In this document: positions 50,185 through 59,230 of the stretch, in pieces | How positions within the stretch are numbered: the first letter of the stretch is position 1 | Layout of the letters: each line of letters opens with the position of its first letter | Assembly: GCF_003666605.1 (NCBI RefSeq) | Contig: NZ_RCIV01000002.1 | Coordinates: 372,001-436,000, forward strand | From: Propionibacterium australiense | GTDB taxonomy: Bacteria > Actinomycetota > Actinomycetes > Propionibacteriales > Propionibacteriaceae | DNA length: 64,000 nt | Reading direction: 5' to 3' | Translations under genes and position numbers: made by a program | The notes under the pieces: model-generated | The model's input: only the letters and a program-made list of their open reading frames with translations | Told to the model about the DNA's origin: nothing | The model's database searches: none

Positions 50185-51009
50185 TCAGATCCTCGCCCGG
50201 GGCACGATCATCGGCGTACCGGTCACCGGGTCGTCGATGACGAGCACGTCCAGACCGAAGACGTCCGCGACGGTCTGCGGCGTGACGACCTCGGCCGGGG
50301 CGCCCCGGGCGATGACGGCGCCGTCCCGCATCGCCACCAGGTGCGTCGCGTAGCGGGCGGCCTGGTTGAGGTCGTGGAGCACGGCCACCATCGTCCGGCC
50401 CTGCCTGTTGAGTTCGGCGAAGAGTTCGAGCAGGTCGATCTGGTGGGCGATGTCGAGGTAGGTGGTGGGTTCGTCCAGGAGCAGCATGGGTGTCTCCTGG
50501 GCGAGGGCCATGGCCACCCAGACGCGTTGACGCTGGCCGCCGGACAGCTCTGCGACGACGCGGTCGCCCAGTTCCGTGGTGCCGGTGGCCCGCATCGCCT
50601 CCTCGACCGCGGCCCGGTCCGCGGCCCGGGTGTCGCGCAGCAGCTGGCGGTGCGGGAACCGTCCCCGGGCCACCAGCTCGGTGACGGTGATGCCGTCGGG
50701 CGTGGTGGCCCCCTGCGGCAGCAGGCCGATGGCCTGGGCGGCTGTCTTGGGCGCGATGCGGCGCAGCGAGCGCCCGTCCAGCAGAACGGCGCCGCCGACC
50801 GGTACGAGTAGGCGGGCCAGCGCGCGCAGCAACGTCGACTTGCCGCAGCCGTTGGGCCCCACGATGACGGTGAACGAGCCGTCCGGGACGTCCAGGCTCA
50901 GTCCGCGGCAGATCTCGTGTCTGTCGTAGGCGAGCGTCAGGTTCTGGGCGCGGAGCCGGGAACCGTCCGCGGGCCCCTCTGCTACGTGTTCCGGGCCGTG
51001 AGCATCCAC
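50185..51009 (-). CDS. Iron-siderophore ABC transporter ATPase (FecE/FepC-like)
   Basis: 274-residue ATPase with Walker A GPNGCGKST, GLLPQGATTPDGITVTELVA (typical of the iron/cobalamin class), signature LSGGQRQRVWVAMALAQ, Walker B MLLLDEPTTYLDI and VLHDLNQAARY. The start is a GTG at 51009, overlapping the permease end by 28 bases and preceded by GGAGGGGG. Last gene of the operon. Confidence 0.9.
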   Translation of the reverse strand: MDAHGPEHVAEGPADGSRLRAQNLTLAYDRHEICRGLSLDVPDGSFTVIVGPNGCGKSTLLRALARLLVPVGGAVLLDGRSLRRIAPKTAAQAIGLLPQGATTPDGITVTELVARGRFPHRQLLRDTRAADRAAVEEAMRATGTTELGDRVVAELSGGQRQRVWVAMALAQETPMLLLDEPTTYLDIAHQIDLLELFAELNRQGRTMVAVLHDLNQAARYATHLVAMRDGAVIARGAPAEVVTPQTVADVFGLDVLVIDDPVTGTPMIVPRARI

Positions 51010-51962
51010 AGCAGGTATCCCCCTCCGAAGACGATGGTGACGACTCCGGCAGGAAGCACTGCCGGTAGCGCGTACTGGGCGGCGAGGTCGGCGGTGAGCA
51101 GGATGACGGAGCCGACGAGCGCCGTGTCGGCCAGTGGCGGACCGGCCCCGGCGCGCAGGGCACGGGCGATCTGCGGGCTGACGAGCGCCACGAAACCGAT
51201 CGGCCCGCACACGGCGGTGACGGCGGCGACGAGGACCATGCCGACGACGATGAGGGCGAGCCGGGTGGCCTCCAGCCGCACGCCGTGGGACGCCGCCGCG
51301 TCGTCGCCGAGCTCGAGCTGGCGCATATGGGGTGTGAGCGCGCCGAGGGCGGCCAGGCCGGCCAGCAGCACGAGCACTGCCGGAAGAACCGTGCTCCATT
51401 TCACGAGTTCGAGCGAGCCGGCGCCCCACATCGACAGCGTCATGGCCAGCTCGGTCCTGGTGCGCAGCAGGAGCCAGCTGTTGAAGGCGGTCAGCATGGC
51501 GGTGACGCCGACGCCGACGATGATGAGCCGGAAGCCCTGGATGCCGCGCCGGTAGGCGAGCAGGTAGACGCCGAGGGCCGTCACGATCCCGCCCGTGAGC
51601 GCCCCGGCGGTCGTCGCTCCGGCCCGGGCGCCGAGCACCGTGACGGCGACGATGACGCCCGTGTAGGAGCCGGTGGTGAATCCGATGACGTCGGGCGAGC
51701 CGAGCGGGTTGTCGGTGAGCGACTGGAAGATGGCGCCGGACAGCGCGAGCGCCGCGCCGAAGCAGATCGCCGCCACGACGCGCGGGGCACGCCAGTCGCG
51801 CACGATCGTCCCGGCGAAGCCGTCGCCGGTGACCAGGGCACGCACGACCTGCAGCGGGCTCAGCGGGTAGTCGCCGAGCGAGAGGGCGAGCATCCCGAGC
51901 ACGACGACCACGACGAGCAGGCCGGCGAGCACGCCGGCCCCGCGGGCGGACCGGACGCTCAC
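50982..51962 (-). CDS. Iron-siderophore ABC transporter permease 2 (FecCD family)
   Basis: 326-residue FecCD permease with about nine hydrophobic segments. Family blocks: RAPRVVAAICFGAALALSGA, DNPLGSPDVIGFTTGSY, GAGSLELVKWSTVLPA, and ICGPIGFVALVSPQIAR in the form AVCGPIGFVALVSPQI. Overlaps the first permease by 4 bases. Confidence 0.92.
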   Translation of the reverse strand: MSVRSARGAGVLAGLLVVVVVLGMLALSLGDYPLSPLQVVRALVTGDGFAGTIVRDWRAPRVVAAICFGAALALSGAIFQSLTDNPLGSPDVIGFTTGSYTGVIVAVTVLGARAGATTAGALTGGIVTALGVYLLAYRRGIQGFRLIIVGVGVTAMLTAFNSWLLLRTRTELAMTLSMWGAGSLELVKWSTVLPAVLVLLAGLAALGALTPHMRQLELGDDAAASHGVRLEATRLALIVVGMVLVAAVTAVCGPIGFVALVSPQIARALRAGAGPPLADTALVGSVILLTADLAAQYALPAVLPAGVVTIVFGGGYLLWMLTARNT

Positions 51963-53023
51963 AGCGCCACCGTCCTCGAGCGGCGCACCAGCCAGATGAG
52001 CACGGGCGCCCCGATGAACGAGGTGGTGATCCCCACCGGCATCTCGCCGGGCCAGACCGCCACGCGCGCGACGACGTCGGCGGCGAGCATGAGCACCGGC
52101 CCGTGGACGATGCCGTAGGCGACGATCCAGCGGTAGTCGGGTCCGGTGAACCAGCGCACGACGTGCGGCACCATGAGGCCGACGAACATGATGGGCCCTG
52201 CCATGGCTGCTGCCCCGCCGGCGAGCGCCGCGATGGTGACGACGCTGGCGGCGCGGACGAGCACGAGATTGGCTCCGAGCGCGGTGGCGAGGTCGTCGCC
52301 CAGGGCCAGCGCGTTGAGCTGGCCCGACAGTGCGCAGGCCACGGCCAGTCCGGCGGCGACCACCGGGGCGCAGGCCGCGACGACGTCCATGCCGCGCTGC
52401 TGGAACGAGCCGGACTCCCAGGCGAGCATGGCGCTGAAGCCGGCCGGGTCGAGCAGCTCGAGCGCCTTGACGACACCGGACCAGATGGCGCCGAAGGCCA
52501 CCCCGACGAGGGTGAGGCGTGCGGGATCGGATGTGGATCCGGTGCCGTGGCCGATGAGCAGGACGATGCCGGTGGCGGCGAGAGCGCCGACGGCAGCGAA
52601 GATCACCTGACCCGCCGGGGAGCTCACCTGGCCGAGCGAGATGGCCAGTGCGACGGCGAACGAGGAGCCGGCGTTGATGCCGAGCACGCCGGGCTCGGCG
52701 ACGGGGTTGCGGGTGACGGCCTGGATGAGGGCGCCTGCGACCCCCAGGCCGGCGCCGACGAGCAGCCCGAGCAGGGTGCGCACGAATCGCAGTCCGGCGA
52801 TGTTCACCACCTCGGGCGCCGGCGCCGTACCGGGTTCCCGTCCCAGATAGGCGGACAGTCCCGCGCCGATGTCGCCGGGGGAGATCGGCTGCGAGCCGAC
52901 GAGGAGACTGGCCAGGACCATCGCCGCGAGGCCGGCAAGACCCACCACGAGACCGGCAACCCTGCGTGCAGGGACGCTCGTCGGGAACGTCGCAGAGGGG
53001 GCGCGGCGCTGCCTCGTCTCCAC
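51959..53023 (-). CDS. Iron-siderophore ABC transporter permease 1 (FecCD family)
   Basis: 354-residue FecCD permease: RFVRTLLGLLVGAGLGVAGA, TRNPVAEPGVLGINAGSSFA, WESGSFQQRGMD, and AMAGPIMFVGLMVPHVVRW. The GTG at 53023 has GGAGGGGCCGG upstream and is preferred. An ATG at 53122 is in frame but lies over the possible iron box and would give a long non-family leader. First gene of the permease-permease-ATPase operon, divergent from the binding protein. Confidence 0.9.
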   Translation of the reverse strand: METRQRRAPSATFPTSVPARRVAGLVVGLAGLAAMVLASLLVGSQPISPGDIGAGLSAYLGREPGTAPAPEVVNIAGLRFVRTLLGLLVGAGLGVAGALIQAVTRNPVAEPGVLGINAGSSFAVALAISLGQVSSPAGQVIFAAVGALAATGIVLLIGHGTGSTSDPARLTLVGVAFGAIWSGVVKALELLDPAGFSAMLAWESGSFQQRGMDVVAACAPVVAAGLAVACALSGQLNALALGDDLATALGANLVLVRAASVVTIAALAGGAAAMAGPIMFVGLMVPHVVRWFTGPDYRWIVAYGIVHGPVLMLAADVVARVAVWPGEMPVGITTSFIGAPVLIWLVRRSRTVAL

Positions 53024-53101
53024 CCGGCCCCTCCTCTCCTGTCGTGACGCCCCGCCATGGTGCGCGCGCAGCCCGGGCTCATCCGTCCCTGCACCATCAA
53101 T

Positions 53102-53120
53102 AAAGGCGAGCCTTGGCTTC
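53102..53120. promoter_or_regulatory. Possible DtxR/IdeR-type iron box
   Basis: Matches 13 of 19 positions of TWAGGTWAGSCTWACCTWA and contains the dyad AAGGC-GA-GCCTT. It sits in the divergent region between the Fe permease operon and its binding-protein gene, where an iron operator is expected. Weaker than the box at 41203. Confidence 0.45.
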
Positions 53121-53250
53121 ATTCTCAGCTATTGTGCATCATGATCGACGAGTTGAGCGGGCTCACGAGGGCGCCCGGCCGCGCGCCGGGCGCGCTGCGT
53201 GAGCGCCATGACTCCACGGGATGCCGAATCCTACGAACGAAGGAACCCAC

Positions 53251-54237
53251 ATGAAGCGCTTCCGCGTCCTCGCCGCGGCGATGGCCCTGCTGACAGGCGT
53301 CCTCACCGCCTGCAGCGGCACGTCGTCCTCCGACTCCCAGTCCTCCGGCCAGTCATCGGCCGGCTCCTTCCCCGCGACCGTCCAGACCTATTTCGGCGAT
53401 GTGACGGTGGAGTCAGCCCCGCAACGCATCGTCGCCCTCGGCTGGGGCGACGCTGAGACGGTCCTGTCCCTCGGGTACGAGCCGGTCGGCGCCTCCGACT
53501 GGCTCGCCTTCGGCGGTGACGGCGTCGGACCCTGGGCCGCCGGCCAGTACACGACCAGCCCCACGATCCTGGGCACCACGGAGCTGTCCTACGAGCAGGT
53601 GGCCGCTCTCGAGCCCGATCTCATCCTGGACGTCAAGAGCGCCGGCGACCAGGACCGCTACGACCGGCTCTCTCAGATCGCCACCACCGTCGGCGTCCCC
53701 GACGCCGACTCGCTCAACTACCTGACGAGCACCGAGAAGCAGCTGTCGACCATCGCGGCGGCACTCGGCGTGCCGGAGAAGGGCCAGCAGCTGCAGTCCG
53801 AACTCGACCAGGCCATCAGTGACGCCGCCGACTCCGGCTGGCAGGGCCGGACCGTGTCGGTGGCCGCCCTCACCAGCACCGGCTGGGGCGCCTACGTCGA
53901 CGGCGACACCCGCCTGGAGCTGCTCAAACAGCTCGGTTTCACCCAGAATCCGGACATCGCCGCGCTGCCCACCGCCAGCACCGGTTTCTCGGTGGACCTG
54001 TCGACAGAACAGCTGAGCGCCCTGGACGCCGACCTGATCGTCGCCTTCCCGATCTACGTCGAGACCAGCCGGCTCACCGGCGACGCCGCGTGGCAGGCGA
54101 TCCCGGCCGTGCAGGCCGGTCACGCCGTGGTCGTCGACGGCGACCTGTCGAACGCCTTCTCGCTCGGCACGGTCGGCTCGATCCAGTACGCCCTGCAGAA
54201 CCTGACCCCGAGGATCAGCGAGGCGCTCGCCGCCTGA
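53251..54237 (+). CDS. Iron-siderophore binding lipoprotein (TroA-like fold)
   Basis: 328-residue binding protein with a lipoprotein signal ending LTAC and a Ser-rich spacer after the Cys. The mature domain has RIVALGWGDAETVLSLGYEP, LSYEQVAALEPDLILDVKS and a long central helix, as in FecB/FhuD-class proteins. AAGGAAC precedes the ATG at 53251. Divergent from its permeases and ATPase, and probably their partner. Confidence 0.9.
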   Translation: MKRFRVLAAAMALLTGVLTACSGTSSSDSQSSGQSSAGSFPATVQTYFGDVTVESAPQRIVALGWGDAETVLSLGYEPVGASDWLAFGGDGVGPWAAGQYTTSPTILGTTELSYEQVAALEPDLILDVKSAGDQDRYDRLSQIATTVGVPDADSLNYLTSTEKQLSTIAAALGVPEKGQQLQSELDQAISDAADSGWQGRTVSVAALTSTGWGAYVDGDTRLELLKQLGFTQNPDIAALPTASTGFSVDLSTEQLSALDADLIVAFPIYVETSRLTGDAAWQAIPAVQAGHAVVVDGDLSNAFSLGTVGSIQYALQNLTPRISEALAA

Positions 54238-54250
54238 CCGGGCCACGACG

Positions 54251-54284
54251 AGGGCTCCCGCGCACACCCGTGCACGGGAGCCCT
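54251..54284 (+). terminator. Terminator after the Fe-binding protein gene
   Basis: AGGGCTCCCG (54251-54260) pairs with CGGGAGCCCT (54275-54284); an inner GCAC/GTGC pair closes the loop. It starts 14 bases past the stop codon and faces the convergent lysX end. Confidence 0.75.
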
Positions 54285-54387
54285 GTTGCTTCGCGGAGGC
54301 CCCTCGGCAGCTGGACCCCGCTCATCTCGCCGGTGCGCGGAAGCCTTGTCGTAGGCGGCCAGGAGGGATGGGATGGCCCGCACGTCC

Positions 54388-57300
54388 TCAGCGCTGGGGG
54401 CGGACGAAGGGGAAGTTCAGCACCTGTCGGATCGTGGCGCCGGTGAGCGCCATCACCATCCTGTCCAGGCCGATCCCCAGCCCGCCCGTGGGTGGCATGC
54501 CGAGTTCGAGGGCGCCGAGGAAGTCCTCGTCGACCTCCATCGCCTCCGGATCGCCCTGGGCGGCCTGCCAGGACTGCTCGACCAGGCGTGTGCGCTGGAT
54601 CAGCGGGTCGGCGAGTTCGGAATAGGCGGTTCCCAGCTCCATGCCGCCGGCGACCAGGTCCCAGCGCTCCACCAGTCCGGGCTCGCTGCGGTGGGGCGCG
54701 GTCAGGGGCGAGGTCTCGGCGGGGAAGTCGAGGTAGAAGGTGGGCATCACGGTCCTGGGCTCCACGAGCTCGCCGTAGAGTTCCTCCAGCACCTTCCCGG
54801 GCCCCCAGGTGGCCCCGGTCTCGATGCCGTGGGCGCGGGCCAGCTCCACCAGCTCGTCCAGATCGGTGCTCGGTGTCACCTCCCGGCCCAGGGCCTGCGA
54901 CAGCGCATCGCAGACGCTCACCCTGGGCCACTGGCCGGAGATGTCCGTGAGCCGCATCGTCCCGTCGGCATCGGGCAGCGGCATCGCCTCGCGGCCGTGC
55001 ACGGCCGCCGCGGCCCGCTGGATGATGCGCTGGGTGAGCAGGAGCATGTCGATGTAGTCGGCGAAGGGCTGGTAGGCCTCCACCACGGTGAACTCCGGGT
55101 TGTGGGAGGCGTCCGCTCCCTCGTTGCGGAAGTTCTTGCCGATCTCGAAGACCGCGCCGAAACCGGCCACCACGAGCCGCTTCAACGCCAGTTCGGGGGC
55201 GATGCGCAGCACCAGATCGGTGTCGTAGGCGTTGATGTGGGTGCGGAAGGGGCGGGCGCTGGCTCCGCCGTGCACGGTGTTGAGCATGGGCGTCTCGACC
55301 TCGTGGAAGCCCGCCTCGGTCAGGCAGCCCCGGACCGCTGCGATGGCGCGGCTGCGGGCGGCCAGCAGTTCCAGCTGGTCGGGGTGGACGATGAGGTCGA
55401 GGCTGCGGTTGCGTACCCGCGCCCGGGGATCGTCGAAGCCGCCCCACGGGATCGGCTGCAGGGCCTTCGCCAGCACCTGCCAGGAGCTGACGAGCAGCGA
55501 GGGCGTCCCCGTGCGGGACCGTCCCGCGGCGGCGTGCACGCCCACCAGGTCGCCGCGGTCGAGGAGCCTCGCGGCCCTCGCCACCTCGGCACGGCCCAGG
55601 ACGTCGGCCTCGAGGATGAGCTGGCGCGATGCCCCGGCGTCGACCAGGTCGACGAAGCAGACCCCGCCGTGGTGCCGGATGGCCCGCACGCGCCCGACGA
55701 GTTCGACCCCGGCCTCGGGGGCCGTGTCGCCCGGCAGATCGCGCAGCCACACCGCGTTCCGACGTCCGACCGGATAGCCCGGCTCCCCGCCGGCACGCAG
55801 CGCCTCCAGGTGCGCGAGTCGCTGCTGTGACTGGTCGCTGCGGCGAACGGGCTCGATCTCGGGGGGTCGTGGTTCGGTCAGTTCCCTCAGTTCGGCCAGC
55901 TCCGCCGGCCCGAGCGTCGCGGACGACGGCGCGTCCCGGTGCAACCAGAACAGGTCCGGCAGATAGCCCTCGGCCAGCGCGGCGGCCCCGGCCACCTGTG
56001 GCGTCGTCAGCGGGGTGGGCAGCGCCAGATAGCGCGGCTGCCAGTCGGGCCGGTACTTCGCGTTCGAGCGGTACAGCCGCTGGATCTGCCAGAACCGGTC
56101 CATGGCCCCCAGCAGCCTGGAGCCGGCCTGGTTGATCGGCGCAGTGGCCACGTCCTCGGCCTGGGCGAAGACGTGGCGCAGGAAGGCGAAGTTGAGCGAG
56201 AGCCGGCGGATCCCGTGCCCTCTGCCCCATGCCATGAGCTCGGCCAGCAGGAACTCGTTCACCCCGTTGGGGGCCTGCCGATCGCGGCGCATGAGATCCA
56301 GGGAGAGGCCGTACCGGCCCCAGGGCAGGAAGGTCATCATGGCCTGCGGCCGGTCGGAGGCGTCCCGCACCATGGCCACCACGATGCGCGGATCGGCCTC
56401 GTCACCGAGTCGCCCCAGCTCCATCGAATAGCCGCGCTCGGCCTCGTCCCCGCGCCACCTGTCGGCCAGCGTCACTGCCTCGTCGACCTGCTCGCTGGTC
56501 AGCTCGTGCTGGAACCGGATCTCGGCGTGCAGACCATCGCGTCTGGCCCTTGTCCAGGCGCGGCGTACCTCGCTCATCGCGGTGGAGTGCAGCTGGAAGG
56601 CCGCCGTGTCGAGGACGGCCTCGTCTCCCAGCCGCAGCACGGTGAAGCCGAGTGCGCGGGCGTAGGCCCGTGCGCCGGCCTCGCTGCACGCCAGCACCGC
56701 GGGGGTCCACCCGTAGCGGCGGGTCTCGGCGTGCCAGGACTCGATCGTCCGGCCCCAGCAGGCAGGATCACCGATCGGATCGCCAGAGGCCAGGGCGACC
56801 CCGCCGAAGACCTGGTAGCCGATCGCGGCCCGCTGCGACTCGCCGAAATGAAGCAGCCGGTCGCGGCGCGTGCTCACGTAGCCGAGCGAGTCCTCCTCGC
56901 CGTGGTCGCGCAGCAGCCTGCGCAGTTGCAGTTCGTTCCCTGGCTCCCAGGAGTCGGCGGGACGGGTCGTCCGGGTGAAGACGATGACCGAGCCGATCAT
57001 CGAGGCGCCGAGGATGAGTGAGGAGACGAGGGGCACGACGTCGCGGACCTGAACGGCCTGCCAGGACGGCGGCAAGGTAACGTCCATCGATATCGCGAGC
57101 GCAGCGATGGTCTGTCGCCAGGGTTCACCCGAATCATCGTGCAACGCCAGAACAAGTAGATAGGTCACCACAATGGTCAAGAGGCCGCCGCACAGCAGAA
57201 CAAGAGTGGCTCGCCACCATGAACCGGGAGCGAAACGAGCAGGAAACGCCGGCCACAGCCAGATCACCAGCGCACAGGCCGCAGCCGAGACGACCACGAG

Positions 57301-57678
57301 GACAACAGACAGCACCAGGGTCGGCACGAAGAGCACCGTGGATCCATCGGCGAGATCGAGGGAGTCCCCGAATCCGGCCATGAGGGTGAGAATCGCGATC
57401 GCCTGCAGGACGCCGAGCAGCTGGAACACCAGCACGAGCACGAGGGCCAGCCGCTTGCGGTGCACCAGGCCGTGGGTGACGACCGCCATGAACAGCACCG
57501 AGACCAGGGAGGCCCCCACTGGCAGGTTCAGCAGGGCAACCGTGAAATCCAGCCACCACGGCACAGCATCGCGGTAGAAGAACCGGTATCTGCACCACAT
57601 GAGTAGGGCGCAGATGGTGCCGATCGCGTAGACCCAACTCAGCGCGTTCGCGGCTCGCTGTCGCCGAAGGTCCCTCAT
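54388..57678 (-). CDS. lysX: LysX: lysyl-phosphatidylglycerol synthase fused to lysyl-tRNA synthetase
   Basis: 1096-residue bifunctional protein. The C-terminal part charges tRNA with lysine, and the N-terminal part moves lysine to phosphatidylglycerol, making the membrane less negative and more resistant to cationic peptides. Residues about 1-235 hold six or so membrane segments. About 260-560 is the MprF-type transferase (DUF2156) with VFGGVALASGDPIGDPA and GRGHGIRRLSLNFAF. From about 620 to 1096 is a class II LysRS with an OB-fold, motif 2 FRNEGADASHNPEFTVVEAY and motif 3 GGLGIGLDRMVMALTG. The ATG overlaps the esterase stop (ATGA). The class and fusion are typical of actinobacteria. Confidence 0.94.
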   Translation of the reverse strand: MRDLRRQRAANALSWVYAIGTICALLMWCRYRFFYRDAVPWWLDFTVALLNLPVGASLVSVLFMAVVTHGLVHRKRLALVLVLVFQLLGVLQAIAILTLMAGFGDSLDLADGSTVLFVPTLVLSVVLVVVSAAACALVIWLWPAFPARFAPGSWWRATLVLLCGGLLTIVVTYLLVLALHDDSGEPWRQTIAALAISMDVTLPPSWQAVQVRDVVPLVSSLILGASMIGSVIVFTRTTRPADSWEPGNELQLRRLLRDHGEEDSLGYVSTRRDRLLHFGESQRAAIGYQVFGGVALASGDPIGDPACWGRTIESWHAETRRYGWTPAVLACSEAGARAYARALGFTVLRLGDEAVLDTAAFQLHSTAMSEVRRAWTRARRDGLHAEIRFQHELTSEQVDEAVTLADRWRGDEAERGYSMELGRLGDEADPRIVVAMVRDASDRPQAMMTFLPWGRYGLSLDLMRRDRQAPNGVNEFLLAELMAWGRGHGIRRLSLNFAFLRHVFAQAEDVATAPINQAGSRLLGAMDRFWQIQRLYRSNAKYRPDWQPRYLALPTPLTTPQVAGAAALAEGYLPDLFWLHRDAPSSATLGPAELAELRELTEPRPPEIEPVRRSDQSQQRLAHLEALRAGGEPGYPVGRRNAVWLRDLPGDTAPEAGVELVGRVRAIRHHGGVCFVDLVDAGASRQLILEADVLGRAEVARAARLLDRGDLVGVHAAAGRSRTGTPSLLVSSWQVLAKALQPIPWGGFDDPRARVRNRSLDLIVHPDQLELLAARSRAIAAVRGCLTEAGFHEVETPMLNTVHGGASARPFRTHINAYDTDLVLRIAPELALKRLVVAGFGAVFEIGKNFRNEGADASHNPEFTVVEAYQPFADYIDMLLLTQRIIQRAAAAVHGREAMPLPDADGTMRLTDISGQWPRVSVCDALSQALGREVTPSTDLDELVELARAHGIETGATWGPGKVLEELYGELVEPRTVMPTFYLDFPAETSPLTAPHRSEPGLVERWDLVAGGMELGTAYSELADPLIQRTRLVEQSWQAAQGDPEAMEVDEDFLGALELGMPPTGGLGIGLDRMVMALTGATIRQVLNFPFVRPQR

Positions 57679-58835
57679 GCCGCCACCCCGGAGAACTGCG
57701 CGGACTCGCCCAGCCAGGCGAGCCCGACCGGGAGTCCGGTCTCCCATACCGATGGGGCGTGCCCGCCGCTTTCCAGCAGTGTGCTGGTCAGTGATGTCGG
57801 TGCCTTGACGCGCGGTTCGAATTGAGTCAGCTCTGCGTAGGGCCTCTCGTCATCCTTGGCGGTCCACACCCACAGCCGCACAGCGGGGGCATTCTGCTCG
57901 GCGATGCGCGCCAGGTCGTACTCGGGGTCGCCCTCGGGCCGGTAGGCCTTGCCGTCGAAGAGCGGTTTGAAGTAGCCCGCCATGGAAATGCTGTGGCCGA
58001 ACAGTTCGGGATGGCGCATGGTGAGCATCGTCGAGCACCAGCCACCGGCGCTCAACCCGAGAGTCGCCCAGCCCTGGCGGTCCCCGATGGCCCGCAGATT
58101 GGCCGTGATCCACGGCACGACGCTCGTCGTCAGCCAGCTCTCGGTTCGGATGCTGCCGTCGGAGGCGTCAACGCACTCCGTGTCGAGGTTGTCGGGGAAA
58201 ACGTCGGGCACCACGACGATGGCCTCGCGCATCTTGTGCTCGCCGACCAGTTCCTCGATCCGCTGCCCGATCGCCATGTCGCCCTCCTGGTAGGTGGAGA
58301 TCGACCCTGGCACGCCGGCGAAGGCGAGGATCACCGGGTAGAACCGCTCGGGCTGGGACAGATAGCTGGCCGGCAGCCAGACGAGGGCCCGGTGTCCGGT
58401 CTCACCCTGCTGCCCGGGGATGGTGACGGTGAGATATCTGCTCTGGCCCGGATTGCTCCAGTCCTGGGATCCGAGAGCCGGGTTCTGCCGGGGGTCCGCT
58501 TGCAGGGCGCTTGGTTGTCCCGTGGCCCAGGGCGCCGTCGTCGACGTCTCGGCCTCCACTCTGCCAGATGTCGAGACGTCGACGACCTTGCCGGCCCCTG
58601 CCAGGCTCGCCCAGGTGGGGTACCAGCCCTGCGCTGCGTTGAGGCCGAGGGCGAGGACGAGGATGCTCAGCAGGATGCTGGACAGCACCCCCACGACCTG
58701 CCGGGCGACCGCCCGCCAGGGTTTGGTCGCTGGCCGCAGGGGGATTCGGATGAGTGTCCAGGCCAGCACCGCTGCCAGCGCGACACCGGCGAGCACGGCG
58801 GGTACCGGGCTGTTGAGTTGCAACCATTGAGGCAT
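57675..58835 (-). CDS. Membrane-anchored esterase, likely partner of LysX
   Basis: 386-residue protein with two or three N-terminal membrane segments (about 8-30 and 48-70) and an outside esterase domain (about 130-370). The nucleophile elbow is GLSAGGWCSTML. The domain resembles the esterase D/antigen 85 fold, with RALVWLPASYLSQPERFYPVILAFAG and a C-terminal His in ESGGHAPSVWE. In other bacteria secreted hydrolases encoded beside aminoacyl-lipid synthases remove the amino acid again (PA0919-type). The 4-base overlap with lysX suggests the same here. It has no recognisable mycolyl-substrate context. Start at the ATG at 58835. Confidence 0.8.
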   Translation of the reverse strand: MPQWLQLNSPVPAVLAGVALAAVLAWTLIRIPLRPATKPWRAVARQVVGVLSSILLSILVLALGLNAAQGWYPTWASLAGAGKVVDVSTSGRVEAETSTTAPWATGQPSALQADPRQNPALGSQDWSNPGQSRYLTVTIPGQQGETGHRALVWLPASYLSQPERFYPVILAFAGVPGSISTYQEGDMAIGQRIEELVGEHKMREAIVVVPDVFPDNLDTECVDASDGSIRTESWLTTSVVPWITANLRAIGDRQGWATLGLSAGGWCSTMLTMRHPELFGHSISMAGYFKPLFDGKAYRPEGDPEYDLARIAEQNAPAVRLWVWTAKDDERPYAELTQFEPRVKAPTSLTSTLLESGGHAPSVWETGLPVGLAWLGESAQFSGVAA

Positions 58836-59230
58836 TGCGTGTCTCGTTTCGGTCACCTGGGTCACGCGCGACGAGCGGTTTCCCAGCATTGCGTACTAGG
58901 GCGACAATGGAAGGTACCTTCGGGGCGGGCGATTCCCCATGATTCGATGCCTCGTTCAGGGAGAATGAGGGGCCGGCCGCGCCTTTTTCAGTCGGCCGGC
59001 GGAGGCCCTGGTCAGCCAGGTGGCGGACCGCTGCGTAGCCGTGCAGCCCTCGGCACGGGATTCCGGGTGCGGGCTCGACGCGGTCCGACCGCGGAGGCAC
59101 CCGGATCGCCAAGATTCCTCGGGCCTGCTCCATGGTGCACAGGGGGCGGAGCGATGAGAAGAACCAGCCGATCGCCCGAAGCGGAACACCGCAGATACGG
59201 AGCGAGCCCGGCCACTCCGCTCCCCAGGCG
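58836..59230. other. Gap upstream of the esterase-lysX operon
   Basis: 395 bases without a recognisable gene on either strand. GAAGGTACCTTC (58910-58921) is a perfect 12-base palindrome about 75 bases upstream of the esterase ATG and could be an operator. Nothing else seen. Confidence 0.5.

Noticed and set aside
54215-56230. 671-codon frame overlapping the lysX C-terminal half on the same strand
   Set aside because: It is an alternate reading frame of lysX; the lysX frame has intact class II synthetase motifs.
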